Assembly: GCA_964528675.1 (NCBI GenBank)
Contig: CAZGTU010000005.1
Coordinates: 39,792 to 103,791, forward strand
Direction of reading: 5' to 3'
DNA: 64,000 bases
DNA from: CAYRTD01 sp964528675
GTDB taxonomy: Bacteria; Bacteroidota; Bacteroidia; Bacteroidales; GCA-2748055
How positions within the stretch are numbered: the stretch's first letter is position 1; the number at the start of each line of letters is the position of its first letter. Below are positions 33,806 to 42,135 of this stretch, piece after piece. The position numbers were made by a program, and so were the translations under genes. The notes under the pieces were generated by a model. That model was not told the DNA's origin, did no database searches, and worked only from the letters and a program-made list of their open reading frames with translations.

Positions 33806-36800
33806 TTATTGTAATTCTTCTTCACCTAGCTGGATTTCCAGGGTATCTTGCTCTGCTTCCTCATTTTCCAGATTTACCCTGCTGGAAATTTCCTCTTTTC
33901 TTCGAATTGCTTCTGCTATTATGCCGTCGCCTTCATTTGTATAATAATTAATTACACTTTCCAGTGTCTGCGCAGCCTGAAACTCATCATCTTTTTCAAT
34001 AAATATTTCCGAGAGTAACAGGAATGTTTTTCCCATCCAGTATTGATGGGGTGTATTCAATTCGATCATCTCGTACACAATCTCCTCTGCTTTATCAATA
34101 CTTCCCCTGTTAAAATCAATTTCAGCCATGCGATATTTTGCTTCAGCTCCGTATTCCGAATTCACTTCATCATCAATCTTCGAATACCAGTCGTAGGCAG
34201 CAGCCGGATCATTCTGCATGTAATAAGCATTGGCAATTGCATAAACCGCTTCTTTTTTTACAGCCGGTTCAAGTTTATCCTGAAGAAGTACCTGGTTAGC
34301 GGCATCAATGGTGTTTTGATATTCCTGCAACTGAATATAGCTTCTCATTAAACCAATCTCAGCTTCGGCAATGTTGGATTTCTTTTCTCCCACATCGATT
34401 AGTTTATGATAAAGCTCCGCCGCGGTATGGTAATCCTTATTTCTGTATGCAATACGTGAAGCAGCGCGAAGTGCAGGTTCAGTAAACATGCCGGTAGGCA
34501 TTTCAATAATGAACATCAAAGAGTTAAAGGCTTCATCACCTCTGTTTAACTTCAACAAACAATCGGCCAGGTAATAATTTGCATTCAAAATAAACGCTCC
34601 ACGGGGGAATCTTGCTAAATAGTCCTCCAAACTCTCAACAGCAATCTCACAATTCCCATCCAGGTATAGATTTTCTGCTGCTGAATACACCAATGAATCC
34701 TGTTCCGAAACCGAAACTCCTTCACCGATATTCTCAACATAGGCTAAATAACCGTCAACATTATTCTGACTTACATAAATATCACGGATCGAGCTCAGTG
34801 CTATTGATGCCTCCGGCGTTCCCGGATAATCGTTCACAACACGTTTATAGTAATTCAGAGCTTCGCTGCGATTTCCCGAGTTCTTAAATATCAGACCTAA
34901 TTGATTTAATGTTTTACTGAGGTAAGTACTTCCGGGATACTCCTCAACCAAACGGCTGTAATTTGTCCTGGCAGCCTGAGGATTATCAAGCAAAACATAG
35001 GTTTTCCCCAGTTCGAACAGTGCATCATCAGTATAGGCGGATTCAGGATATTTGTTTAATAAATCCTGCATGGTTTCAATCTTTCTCTGGGGTCGATCAA
35101 CGAGCCCCAGTGAAAATGCTTTCTGAAAAATGGCATAATCAACATTTGCCTTTCCTATTTCCGCAACTTTTTCATAATAATCGATGGCCTGCCAGTATTT
35201 GGAAGAAATAAAGCGGCAATCGCCCAGACGGTTATAGGCATCTGCCACGTAAACCGAAGATTTCTCAGGTTCAAGATTAATATATTCCCTGAACCATCTT
35301 TCAGCCTGTGAATAATTCTCCTTTTCGAACTCAAGATATCCCATGCTGTAATTTACCTTTTTATACTCGGGAGTTTGAAAACCGGAAGGTTCATCCAGAA
35401 ATGACTCATAATAGGCTTCTGCGGTTTCCATATCATTTTCGCGAACATATGTTTCAGCCAGCCAGTATAGTGTTCGCGCATGTATTATGGGATCATATTG
35501 ACTGAATTTCAATGCTTTATCAAAAACGATCAGTGCATCAGAAAAACGTTGATTGGTAAAGAGTTCCAAGCCCCGGAAAAAGGCAACTCTTTGATAAGCC
35601 CTTTCGATTTCAGGATCTTTAGACTTGATTTTTTCAATGCTTTCCATGGCCATTTTATAATTCCGGGTATTCAGATAAGCATTTACGAGATAATTATAGG
35701 CTTCATCCACCCTGGGAGAAGTCGGATACTGGTTTATATAGAAATTAAACGTCCGGATAGCTTCATTAAAAGGAGAATAACTTAACTCATAAGTCAGCTT
35801 GGCATAGTTAAACAATGCATCCTCGGTGATTACGGGATTGAATTCCAACCGGGAAGCAGATGCAAAAGCCGATCTGGCTTTATCCTTATTCCCCATTTTC
35901 AGATAACAATCGCCAAGATGATAAAGGGCACTCTGACTGATCTCTGTATTCGTCAGTGAAATTCTCTCGAATAATTTGGCAGCTTTTTCATATTCTTCTG
36001 TCATATAATAAGAATATGCAAGCTGATATTTATCTCTTCTGGAGGTGTTTCGAACATTCTCAGCATAAGATTGCAAATAGGGGATTGCTTCCTGATACCT
36101 GCCAAGGTAAAAATAAGACTCACCGATTATTTTGGACATCTCATCCACTCGCTTGGCAGTGACTTTTTCCATGAGTGGAGGTGCAAATTCAAGCACTTTT
36201 TCGAAATTTTCCTGCAGATAATATATTTGAGTTACATAATAAGGTGCGATCTCGGAAAAAGTTTTATCCTCCAGCAACCTTAGAAAACCTTCCAAAGCCG
36301 TCTGGTAATTGTCCTGGTCATAAGCTATATGAGAGTAATAATAGAGTGCCGGAGAGGTGTATCTACTGTCTATGTCCTTGATCTCATAAAAATTAACCCG
36401 CGCCTCATCATATTCTCTGCGCATATAGTAACTGTAGCCTTTTTGAAAGTAGTATTTTGAAAGCTCCTCCGGCTTAAGTAAAAAACGATCAACTTTTTCA
36501 TAATAAGTTATGGTCCGGGGGTAGTTTTTCTTCTTGTACATAAAGTCAGCCAGCCGGAACCAGGCCTCATTGACATGAGGGTTCTCCGGGTTTTCATTCA
36601 CAAATTCAAAAACCAGGTGTTCAGCATCAATATTAAAAAGTTCCACCGAACACATGGCCCTGTAAAACTGTGCCTCTGCTTTAATATCCGATTTCCCCGG
36701 ACCGGATTTTTCCAGGACACGGTCGAAAAAATTTCGGGCTGCACCGTATTTTTCTTTTTCATAATAATCCAGTCCCTTATAAAAAAGTTTTTCTTCAAAA

Positions 36801-36892
36801 GAATAGATCCTGGATTTCTGAGCCTGGATATCCAGGGCAGCAAGACTGAAAGCAACAGATATGATGAACAGTAACAGACTCTTCCTTAACAT
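33806..36892 (-). CDS. Large tetratricopeptide-repeat protein
   Basis: A 1028-residue secreted protein: signal peptide MLRKSLLLFIISVAFSLAAL up to about residue 24, then nearly continuous TPR units. Typical repeats are LFYKGLDYYEKEKYGAARNF, AWFRLADFMYKKKNYPRTI and ALFELGKTYVLLDNPQAARTNY. The repeats are of the BamD/YbgF kind, suggesting a periplasmic scaffold. The C-terminus is acidic and Glu-rich. It precedes the outer-membrane barrel gene. The partner set and cargo are unknown. Confidence 0.88.
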   Translation of the reverse strand: MLRKSLLLFIISVAFSLAALDIQAQKSRIYSFEEKLFYKGLDYYEKEKYGAARNFFDRVLEKSGPGKSDIKAEAQFYRAMCSVELFNIDAEHLVFEFVNENPENPHVNEAWFRLADFMYKKKNYPRTITYYEKVDRFLLKPEELSKYYFQKGYSYYMRREYDEARVNFYEIKDIDSRYTSPALYYYSHIAYDQDNYQTALEGFLRLLEDKTFSEIAPYYVTQIYYLQENFEKVLEFAPPLMEKVTAKRVDEMSKIIGESYFYLGRYQEAIPYLQSYAENVRNTSRRDKYQLAYSYYMTEEYEKAAKLFERISLTNTEISQSALYHLGDCYLKMGNKDKARSAFASASRLEFNPVITEDALFNYAKLTYELSYSPFNEAIRTFNFYINQYPTSPRVDEAYNYLVNAYLNTRNYKMAMESIEKIKSKDPEIERAYQRVAFFRGLELFTNQRFSDALIVFDKALKFSQYDPIIHARTLYWLAETYVRENDMETAEAYYESFLDEPSGFQTPEYKKVNYSMGYLEFEKENYSQAERWFREYINLEPEKSSVYVADAYNRLGDCRFISSKYWQAIDYYEKVAEIGKANVDYAIFQKAFSLGLVDRPQRKIETMQDLLNKYPESAYTDDALFELGKTYVLLDNPQAARTNYSRLVEEYPGSTYLSKTLNQLGLIFKNSGNRSEALNYYKRVVNDYPGTPEASIALSSIRDIYVSQNNVDGYLAYVENIGEGVSVSEQDSLVYSAAENLYLDGNCEIAVESLEDYLARFPRGAFILNANYYLADCLLKLNRGDEAFNSLMFIIEMPTGMFTEPALRAASRIAYRNKDYHTAAELYHKLIDVGEKKSNIAEAEIGLMRSYIQLQEYQNTIDAANQVLLQDKLEPAVKKEAVYAIANAYYMQNDPAAAYDWYSKIDDEVNSEYGAEAKYRMAEIDFNRGSIDKAEEIVYEMIELNTPHQYWMGKTFLLLSEIFIEKDDEFQAAQTLESVINYYTNEGDGIIAEAIRRKEEISSRVNLENEEAEQDTLEIQLGEEELQ

Positions 36893-37071
36893 AATATTTG
36901 TTTGATATTAATCTTCCGGTAAAATTATAATAAAAAAGCCTACCCTTTAAGTCAGAATTTTCTTTTTAATTAACAGCATAATGTTAATTATTGGTTTTAT
37001 TTTTCAGCTAATAAGCCTGATATTTGCAACTGCATAAATAAACGAAGAACTTATCTTTTAATTGCACGAAA

Positions 37072-37794
37072 ATGGCGCTTGATAATATTATTGAATTTCA
37101 CAATACCTCCATTACCATAAAAGATCATCTGGTTTTCAACGATCTGAATTTTTCGGTCAGCAAAGGCGAGTTTGTCTACATCATCGGTAAAGTGGGAAGT
37201 GGAAAGACCAGTTTGATTAAAACCATTAATGCTGAAATACCTCTTCATGAGGGAAATGCGATCGTAGCAGGTTTCTCGCTGCAAAAAATCAAACGAAGAG
37301 ATATACCGAAACTAAGAAGAAAGCTGGGTATTGTTTTCCAGGACTTTCAGTTGCTTTCAGACCGTTCCATATATGAAAACCTGGCTTTTGTTTTAAAAGC
37401 AACAGGCTGGAAATCGAAATCGGATATAGAAACCCGGATTGGCGAAGTGCTTGAGAAAGTAGGATTGGGTTATAAAGGATATAAATTTCCGCATCAACTC
37501 TCCGGAGGAGAACAACAGCGAGTTGTAATTGCCAGGGCATTGCTGAATAATCCGGATATTATCCTTGCCGACGAACCCACCGGGAACCTGGATCCGCAAA
37601 CTTCTGAAGGAATCATGGAAATACTTACAGAAATCAGTAAAAGTGGGAGAGCTGTGATCATGGCTACGCATAATTATAATCTTTTACAAAAGTTCCCTTC
37701 CCGAATCCTGAAATGTCATAATGAAAAACTCGTAGAAACCAATATGGATGATCCCGAAATAAAATTTCTTACCAATCAGATCCATCCTCACTAA
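37072..37794 (+). CDS. ftsE: Cell-division ABC ATPase FtsE
   Basis: A 240-residue ABC ATPase. Walker A is GKVGSGKT (residues 39-46), the Q-loop is FQDFQLL, the signature is LSGGEQQR, Walker B is IILADEP followed by TGNLDPQTS, and the switch His is in MATHNY. Length and sequence match FtsE, which works with the membrane protein FtsX to control peptidoglycan hydrolases at the septum. No ftsX is adjacent. It is convergent with the next gene (5 nt gap). Confidence 0.87.
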   Translation: MALDNIIEFHNTSITIKDHLVFNDLNFSVSKGEFVYIIGKVGSGKTSLIKTINAEIPLHEGNAIVAGFSLQKIKRRDIPKLRRKLGIVFQDFQLLSDRSIYENLAFVLKATGWKSKSDIETRIGEVLEKVGLGYKGYKFPHQLSGGEQQRVVIARALLNNPDIILADEPTGNLDPQTSEGIMEILTEISKSGRAVIMATHNYNLLQKFPSRILKCHNEKLVETNMDDPEIKFLTNQIHPH

Positions 37795-37799
37795 TATCA

Positions 37800-38900
37800 T
37801 CAGGTAAAACAGGAATCACCGTCCCCATCGGTGAATTGCAATTTAAGAAACTCAGATTTCCCAACTCCTGTATACCTCGTTATTTCATGGTATTCAACAG
37901 TTGTATTCATATTTTCTCTGAGAAATGAATAATACTCCGGTTCATAAGTTATAAGTGTATGATAAGATTTTTGTGATTGAATATACCCGGTGATATTCTC
38001 CAGGAATTTCTCTTCCGAACCAGGTAGCACCAGGATGAATAAAGATTTAACCGCTCCGTCACGAGCACTGAAAAAACCTGTGCCGGTTATCTTGCCTTCC
38101 TCTTTTAATACCGGGAAAAAATGATGAAAATCAGCAGTGACATAACTAAAATGATATCTTTCCTGTACTTCAGGATCAGCTTCTGCCGGATTGACCAACC
38201 AGGGATTATTTAAGATCCATTCCATGTTTTCTTTATAAGGAAGGGTGAGAAAATTTTTAAAATTCTCGTCTATAAAACGATATAATTCATCGGGCGGAAA
38301 CGTGTCAATAATTTCAAAACCCTTATCATACGTATTTTTTCCGGGTATAATACTCTTATTTTTAAAAACATTTATAATACGATCATATGTTTTTAACATA
38401 GCCGATTTTCTGATGAACTGTATGAGGGAAGAATATTTTCCTTTTATGCTTTTCATAAAACTTCTCTCATGAATCGCAGAGCGAAACCTGATCATTAATC
38501 CCTCCCTGCCCTCCACTTTGATATCATATTTTGACAGGGTTTTAATTATGTGAGGCGGAAGATGGGGCAATCCAATATTCTCCCCGGATATTTCCAGAAA
38601 TTTTTCCAGAACACTTCGGCTAACTGATGATGAAACCGATTTTGCCTTCCACCAGCAACTCACCCAGTATATCTTCCTGGATGGTTTTCCCTGGACTCTG
38701 GAAGGATACATCCCTATAAAGGATAATAATTTTTTCCCTTCGCGGGCAACAATCAGGAGAGTATCATCAGGTGTTGCATCCGGATTCCTTGATTGAGAAA
38801 TAGCCCGGGGAACTGTTATGGGAATATCAGAGGAAAATTCTTCAAGAGATCTCCTTGCATAGTTTTCCAGTTCACTTTTTCGGATCAGTTCAATTTTCAT
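37800..38900 (-). CDS. GNAT-like protein of the mutS2-linked envelope operon
   Basis: A 366-residue cytoplasmic protein, not confidently assigned. The N-terminal half looks like a GNAT acyltransferase fold (LLIVAREGKKLLSFIGMYPS, then a VSCWWKAKSVSSSVSRSVLEKF stretch in the usual acyl-CoA position). The second half (DTFPPDELYRFIDENFKN through ERYHFSYVTADFHHFFPVL) may be a second GNAT unit. It is the last gene of a leftward run after a polysaccharide deacetylase (9 nt gap). No catalytic residues can be assigned. Confidence 0.6.
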   Translation of the reverse strand: MKIELIRKSELENYARRSLEEFSSDIPITVPRAISQSRNPDATPDDTLLIVAREGKKLLSFIGMYPSRVQGKPSRKIYWVSCWWKAKSVSSSVSRSVLEKFLEISGENIGLPHLPPHIIKTLSKYDIKVEGREGLMIRFRSAIHERSFMKSIKGKYSSLIQFIRKSAMLKTYDRIINVFKNKSIIPGKNTYDKGFEIIDTFPPDELYRFIDENFKNFLTLPYKENMEWILNNPWLVNPAEADPEVQERYHFSYVTADFHHFFPVLKEEGKITGTGFFSARDGAVKSLFILVLPGSEEKFLENITGYIQSQKSYHTLITYEPEYYSFLRENMNTTVEYHEITRYTGVGKSEFLKLQFTDGDGDSCFT

Positions 38901-38909
38901 AATTGTTCG

Positions 38910-39920
38910 TCAACGTTTACCCAGCAGCTTTTTCAATTTGAAATAAACATACCCGGCAGTTAGTATTCTTTCACTATTACCTTGATATTTTTCCATGCTC
39001 AAACGCTGAAAATGAGGAAAATTTTGAAAGCTTTTCATCCCGGCAGTCCCAAAAGTGGCTCCCCGTTTAAACCCGGGTTCAGAATGGATGGATCGTAGAA
39101 CTTCAAAATTAACACCGTAATCGCTGAATGGAAATGAAAAAAGGGAATAATCCAGGTCAAAACGTTTCCGAATGTCATCTGTGCTCTTTATCACCTCCTC
39201 CTTCTGGTTTTTGGGATCCATATGATAAAATTCCGGATGATCGAAGCTATGTGCACCAATATAAAAACCATTCTTTTTAAGATCCAGTATTTGAGAACCG
39301 GACATGTAAGGTTTTTTCCGGTTTAGAAAATTTTCAACATCCACTTCGAGCAATTCACAAAAGCTGTCAATCATCCCTCTTTCATGGTATTGAAGAGACA
39401 GAAGAAAGCGTTTGAAATGATGCCTTGAAAGGATTCTCTTTTTAGCTTTTTCAGTAATGAGCTGAAGAATCCCTTTCGTCATCCCTTCTGATTCAATTTT
39501 CTCAATTAATAAAGAAACTTTGTATCGATAGAAGAGATCCCTGTTATCAATAAAATTATTATTAAGAAAAAATATTGCCGGAATTCCTTTTTCCTTCAAT
39601 ATAGGAGCAATAATATCGTGAACCTCCCTTAAGCCATCGTCAAAACTTATTAAAAAAGTAGGCTTTGAAGGAAGAGCGTCAAAGTTAAAAAGCTCCGGAG
39701 GTGATATGGGGGAAAAATGCTTAAGAAGAATTTCAAGATCATTGATGAATGCATCGACAGTTTTTATGGGATACAGATGCTTCAAATGCGCTTCAGGATT
39801 GTTATTTACAGCATGGTAGAAGGGAAAAACAAATTTCTGATCGCTGGTTTTGATCAATTTTTCTAAACTGAAAAAAGGAGTAATGAATGAAACTATATGT
39901 CGGGGATCTTTTTTTCTCAC
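38910..39920 (-). CDS. Polysaccharide deacetylase (CE4-like)
   Basis: A 336-residue NodB/CE4 homology protein. The metal and base Asp motif is FLISFDDGLREVHD near residue 90 and the metal-binding His pair is GAHSFDHPEF near 219. It has an all-alpha insertion between them (about 135-195). No signal peptide is visible, so it may act on a cytoplasmic lipid-linked or nucleotide sugar. Its ATG overlaps the stop of the upstream FemAB-like gene by 4 bases. The substrate is unknown; N-acetyl groups of a surface glycan are the usual guess. Confidence 0.83.
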   Translation of the reverse strand: MRKKDPRHIVSFITPFFSLEKLIKTSDQKFVFPFYHAVNNNPEAHLKHLYPIKTVDAFINDLEILLKHFSPISPPELFNFDALPSKPTFLISFDDGLREVHDIIAPILKEKGIPAIFFLNNNFIDNRDLFYRYKVSLLIEKIESEGMTKGILQLITEKAKKRILSRHHFKRFLLSLQYHERGMIDSFCELLEVDVENFLNRKKPYMSGSQILDLKKNGFYIGAHSFDHPEFYHMDPKNQKEEVIKSTDDIRKRFDLDYSLFSFPFSDYGVNFEVLRSIHSEPGFKRGATFGTAGMKSFQNFPHFQRLSMEKYQGNSERILTAGYVYFKLKKLLGKR

Positions 39921-40816
39921 TTTTTAAGAATATTCAAAGGAAAAGGAAGCCTGTTTATCCGGATATTGTAATAATCCTTCTTTTCGGCACCAAAACCGGC
40001 GAAAAAACGAGCGACTCCTTTAATGTTTGAACCTTCAAAATCGAGGATTAACCCCGTATCGGCATATTTTCCGATAATATGATCTACAATGGCAAACATC
40101 GCACTTGTCCTTTTCCCATGTTCACTTGAGGCAGAAACAAGATAATACAACCTGTTCATCGATAATGCGATAAATGAAGCAGACACAAGTTTTTTCCCTG
40201 CCATCACTCCGATAATTCTACCTTTCCCGGCCTGAATCATTTTATAAAGATAAATATTCAACCATTCATAGAATTCACTTTTCATTTTAATGACTTGGGT
40301 TTGTCTTTTTAACCTTACCAGTTCTGATGGCGAAACATTATTAACCAGCTCAGAATTCATAAGGGATTTTCTTACATTTCTCCGGGTGTTAGAAGAAAAC
40401 TTTGATTCCAGATCTTCATAAGGGGTATTTAACTTCAGTTCATAATTTGTCCTCCGGGAATATTTAATCTTCATGCCCTTCATGCTGTGAAAACTGTTAA
40501 GGTTATAATCCACATACCTTATATCCTCCGGAAGGGCAGTTAAAAAATCCATTGTCAGTTGCATATCGGGATAGATCCTGGAGTAAATCCCTAGCTGCTG
40601 GGCATACAGAGGCTGGTACATATACCTCATTCCAACTTTTGTTTTCAAGGTTAATGGCATCACGGCTTTATAGTCATCCAAAACTAAACCTTCCCAGCCG
40701 GGAGAGACAAGGTCGAGATACCAGGAAAGACCGTATAATAAATTTTGCCTGGAAGTCTGGATACAATGATCCCACTTTGAACGATCAATTTCCCCACTAT
40801 GTAAATACTTTATCAT
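39917..40816 (-). CDS. FemAB/GNAT-like acyltransferase
   Basis: A 299-residue cytoplasmic protein with the GNAT/FemAB-like layout seen in Bacteroidota glycan clusters. An N-terminal strand region (LLYGLSWYLDLVSPGWEGLVL) is followed by the basic motif KFSSNTRRNVRKSL near residue 140 and the acyl-transfer core GRIIGVMAGKKLVSASFIAL. The C-terminal motif LILDFEGSNIKGVARFFAGFGA is typical of FemAB-like proteins. It probably transfers an amino-acyl or acyl group to a sugar or peptide. It lies between two deacetylase-like genes, with an 8-nt gap upstream and a 4-nt overlap downstream. Confidence 0.72.
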   Translation of the reverse strand: MIKYLHSGEIDRSKWDHCIQTSRQNLLYGLSWYLDLVSPGWEGLVLDDYKAVMPLTLKTKVGMRYMYQPLYAQQLGIYSRIYPDMQLTMDFLTALPEDIRYVDYNLNSFHSMKGMKIKYSRRTNYELKLNTPYEDLESKFSSNTRRNVRKSLMNSELVNNVSPSELVRLKRQTQVIKMKSEFYEWLNIYLYKMIQAGKGRIIGVMAGKKLVSASFIALSMNRLYYLVSASSEHGKRTSAMFAIVDHIIGKYADTGLILDFEGSNIKGVARFFAGFGAEKKDYYNIRINRLPFPLNILKK

Positions 40817-40824
40817 AAGAACTT

Positions 40825-42135
40825 TTAATTCATGGTATTTAGTTCATTGCCCTTTTGGAGCAGATAATCATAAACTTCTTTCCATCCTTCCCACTCTTCA
40901 GATAAGCCGAGAGATTCATTATGCCAGACAGAAACAAAATTACCACCAAATTTCTTTATTGTCATCACCATTTCCAAAATTGTTTGTTTTGCTTGCCCGG
41001 GAGAAAGATGCAGATAATCTTTCAATGTCCTGTCCATTACTGTGAAAGGAATAATTCGCAAGCCTGAAACCTTTTCCTTTTCAAGATCATAGAAAAGGAA
41101 TGGCAAACTTGTTCCTGCTCTGAAACCGGTTGTTTCCGGATATCCCATGCTATATTCTTCTGATATGCCGGCTTTTATCAAATTCCTGAAAGTGACAGGC
41201 AAACTAAATCGAAGAAAATGTTGCCGGCTGATCCTGATTTTCTTTTGACTAATTCTTTCCAATATCCTCTTTTCTTTCAGAATTAATTTGTTTTTTTTAT
41301 GACTGTGATAGGAAGGATGAAGACCGGTTTCAAAGTGCTCTGACAGTTTTTTCACCAGTTCATTCCATGCAGGATTACGTGAAGATATCTTATTATCATG
41401 CCTGCTTCGATTTCCCATCAGGTAAAATATCTTCAGTGTTTCAGGATGTGCCTTCAGGATATATTCATATGCATCATATGGGTCCTGACTTGTTTTTCGA
41501 AGCACTGAAAGCCGGTAAGCCAACCTGTTATAATTTAAACTGATAAAATCTTTTGAAGCGCCGCCTATCCTTCTGTAAAAGGATTTATTGAGAAAAGCCC
41601 ATGGATTATCAATATCAATAGTGGGTATAAAAGCCTTTTCCGGTTCTTTAAAATGAATTCCGGGATAAAAGGATGTGAATTTTTTCAAAAGAACTTTTAT
41701 CCAGATATTCACAACAGGAAGGTTAAGAAAGTTATTCTTTCCTGCTATACTATTCGATGCTTTAAACCGTCCGTATTTGTCTTTTTCAGAGGGAAGGTAT
41801 TCTTCATACCGGCTCAGGAGGTAAAAAATAGCCGAAAAGGGATCAAAGAACAGATCCGGTCCTTTAACGGGACATAAAAAAGGAAGATCATTTTCATGGA
41901 TTACGGGAATGTTCTGCTTCCTGATGCCTGTCTCTTCCAGCAAACCAAAAGGTACAATCTGAAAAACAGACCTGATCTCTTCAAGGCTGTAATTGATGGC
42001 AAATTCATGGTTGGGTAGATCTATTACCCGGGAGGTGAACTTTACTGGTATCCCAAGAGATTCCCGGAAAATAAAATCACTGACATATTCAAGTCTCGGT
42101 CCCTTATTATGACAGTATATCAATATTTCTTTCAT
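40825..42135 (-). CDS. Polysaccharide deacetylase-fold protein (DUF7033-like N-terminus)
   Basis: A 436-residue protein of a Bacteroidota family with an N-terminal domain of unknown function (about 1-140, including FFDPFSAIFYLLSRYEEYLP). A divergent deacetylase-like domain follows, in which TIDIDNPWAF (near 171) replaces the usual TFDDG and GLHPSYHSHKKN supplies His residues. Near the end, FVSVWHNESLG gives another His. Its ATG overlaps the mutS2 stop by 4 bases, so it is translationally coupled to mutS2. Activity is unproven. Confidence 0.75.
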   Translation of the reverse strand: MKEILIYCHNKGPRLEYVSDFIFRESLGIPVKFTSRVIDLPNHEFAINYSLEEIRSVFQIVPFGLLEETGIRKQNIPVIHENDLPFLCPVKGPDLFFDPFSAIFYLLSRYEEYLPSEKDKYGRFKASNSIAGKNNFLNLPVVNIWIKVLLKKFTSFYPGIHFKEPEKAFIPTIDIDNPWAFLNKSFYRRIGGASKDFISLNYNRLAYRLSVLRKTSQDPYDAYEYILKAHPETLKIFYLMGNRSRHDNKISSRNPAWNELVKKLSEHFETGLHPSYHSHKKNKLILKEKRILERISQKKIRISRQHFLRFSLPVTFRNLIKAGISEEYSMGYPETTGFRAGTSLPFLFYDLEKEKVSGLRIIPFTVMDRTLKDYLHLSPGQAKQTILEMVMTIKKFGGNFVSVWHNESLGLSEEWEGWKEVYDYLLQKGNELNTMN

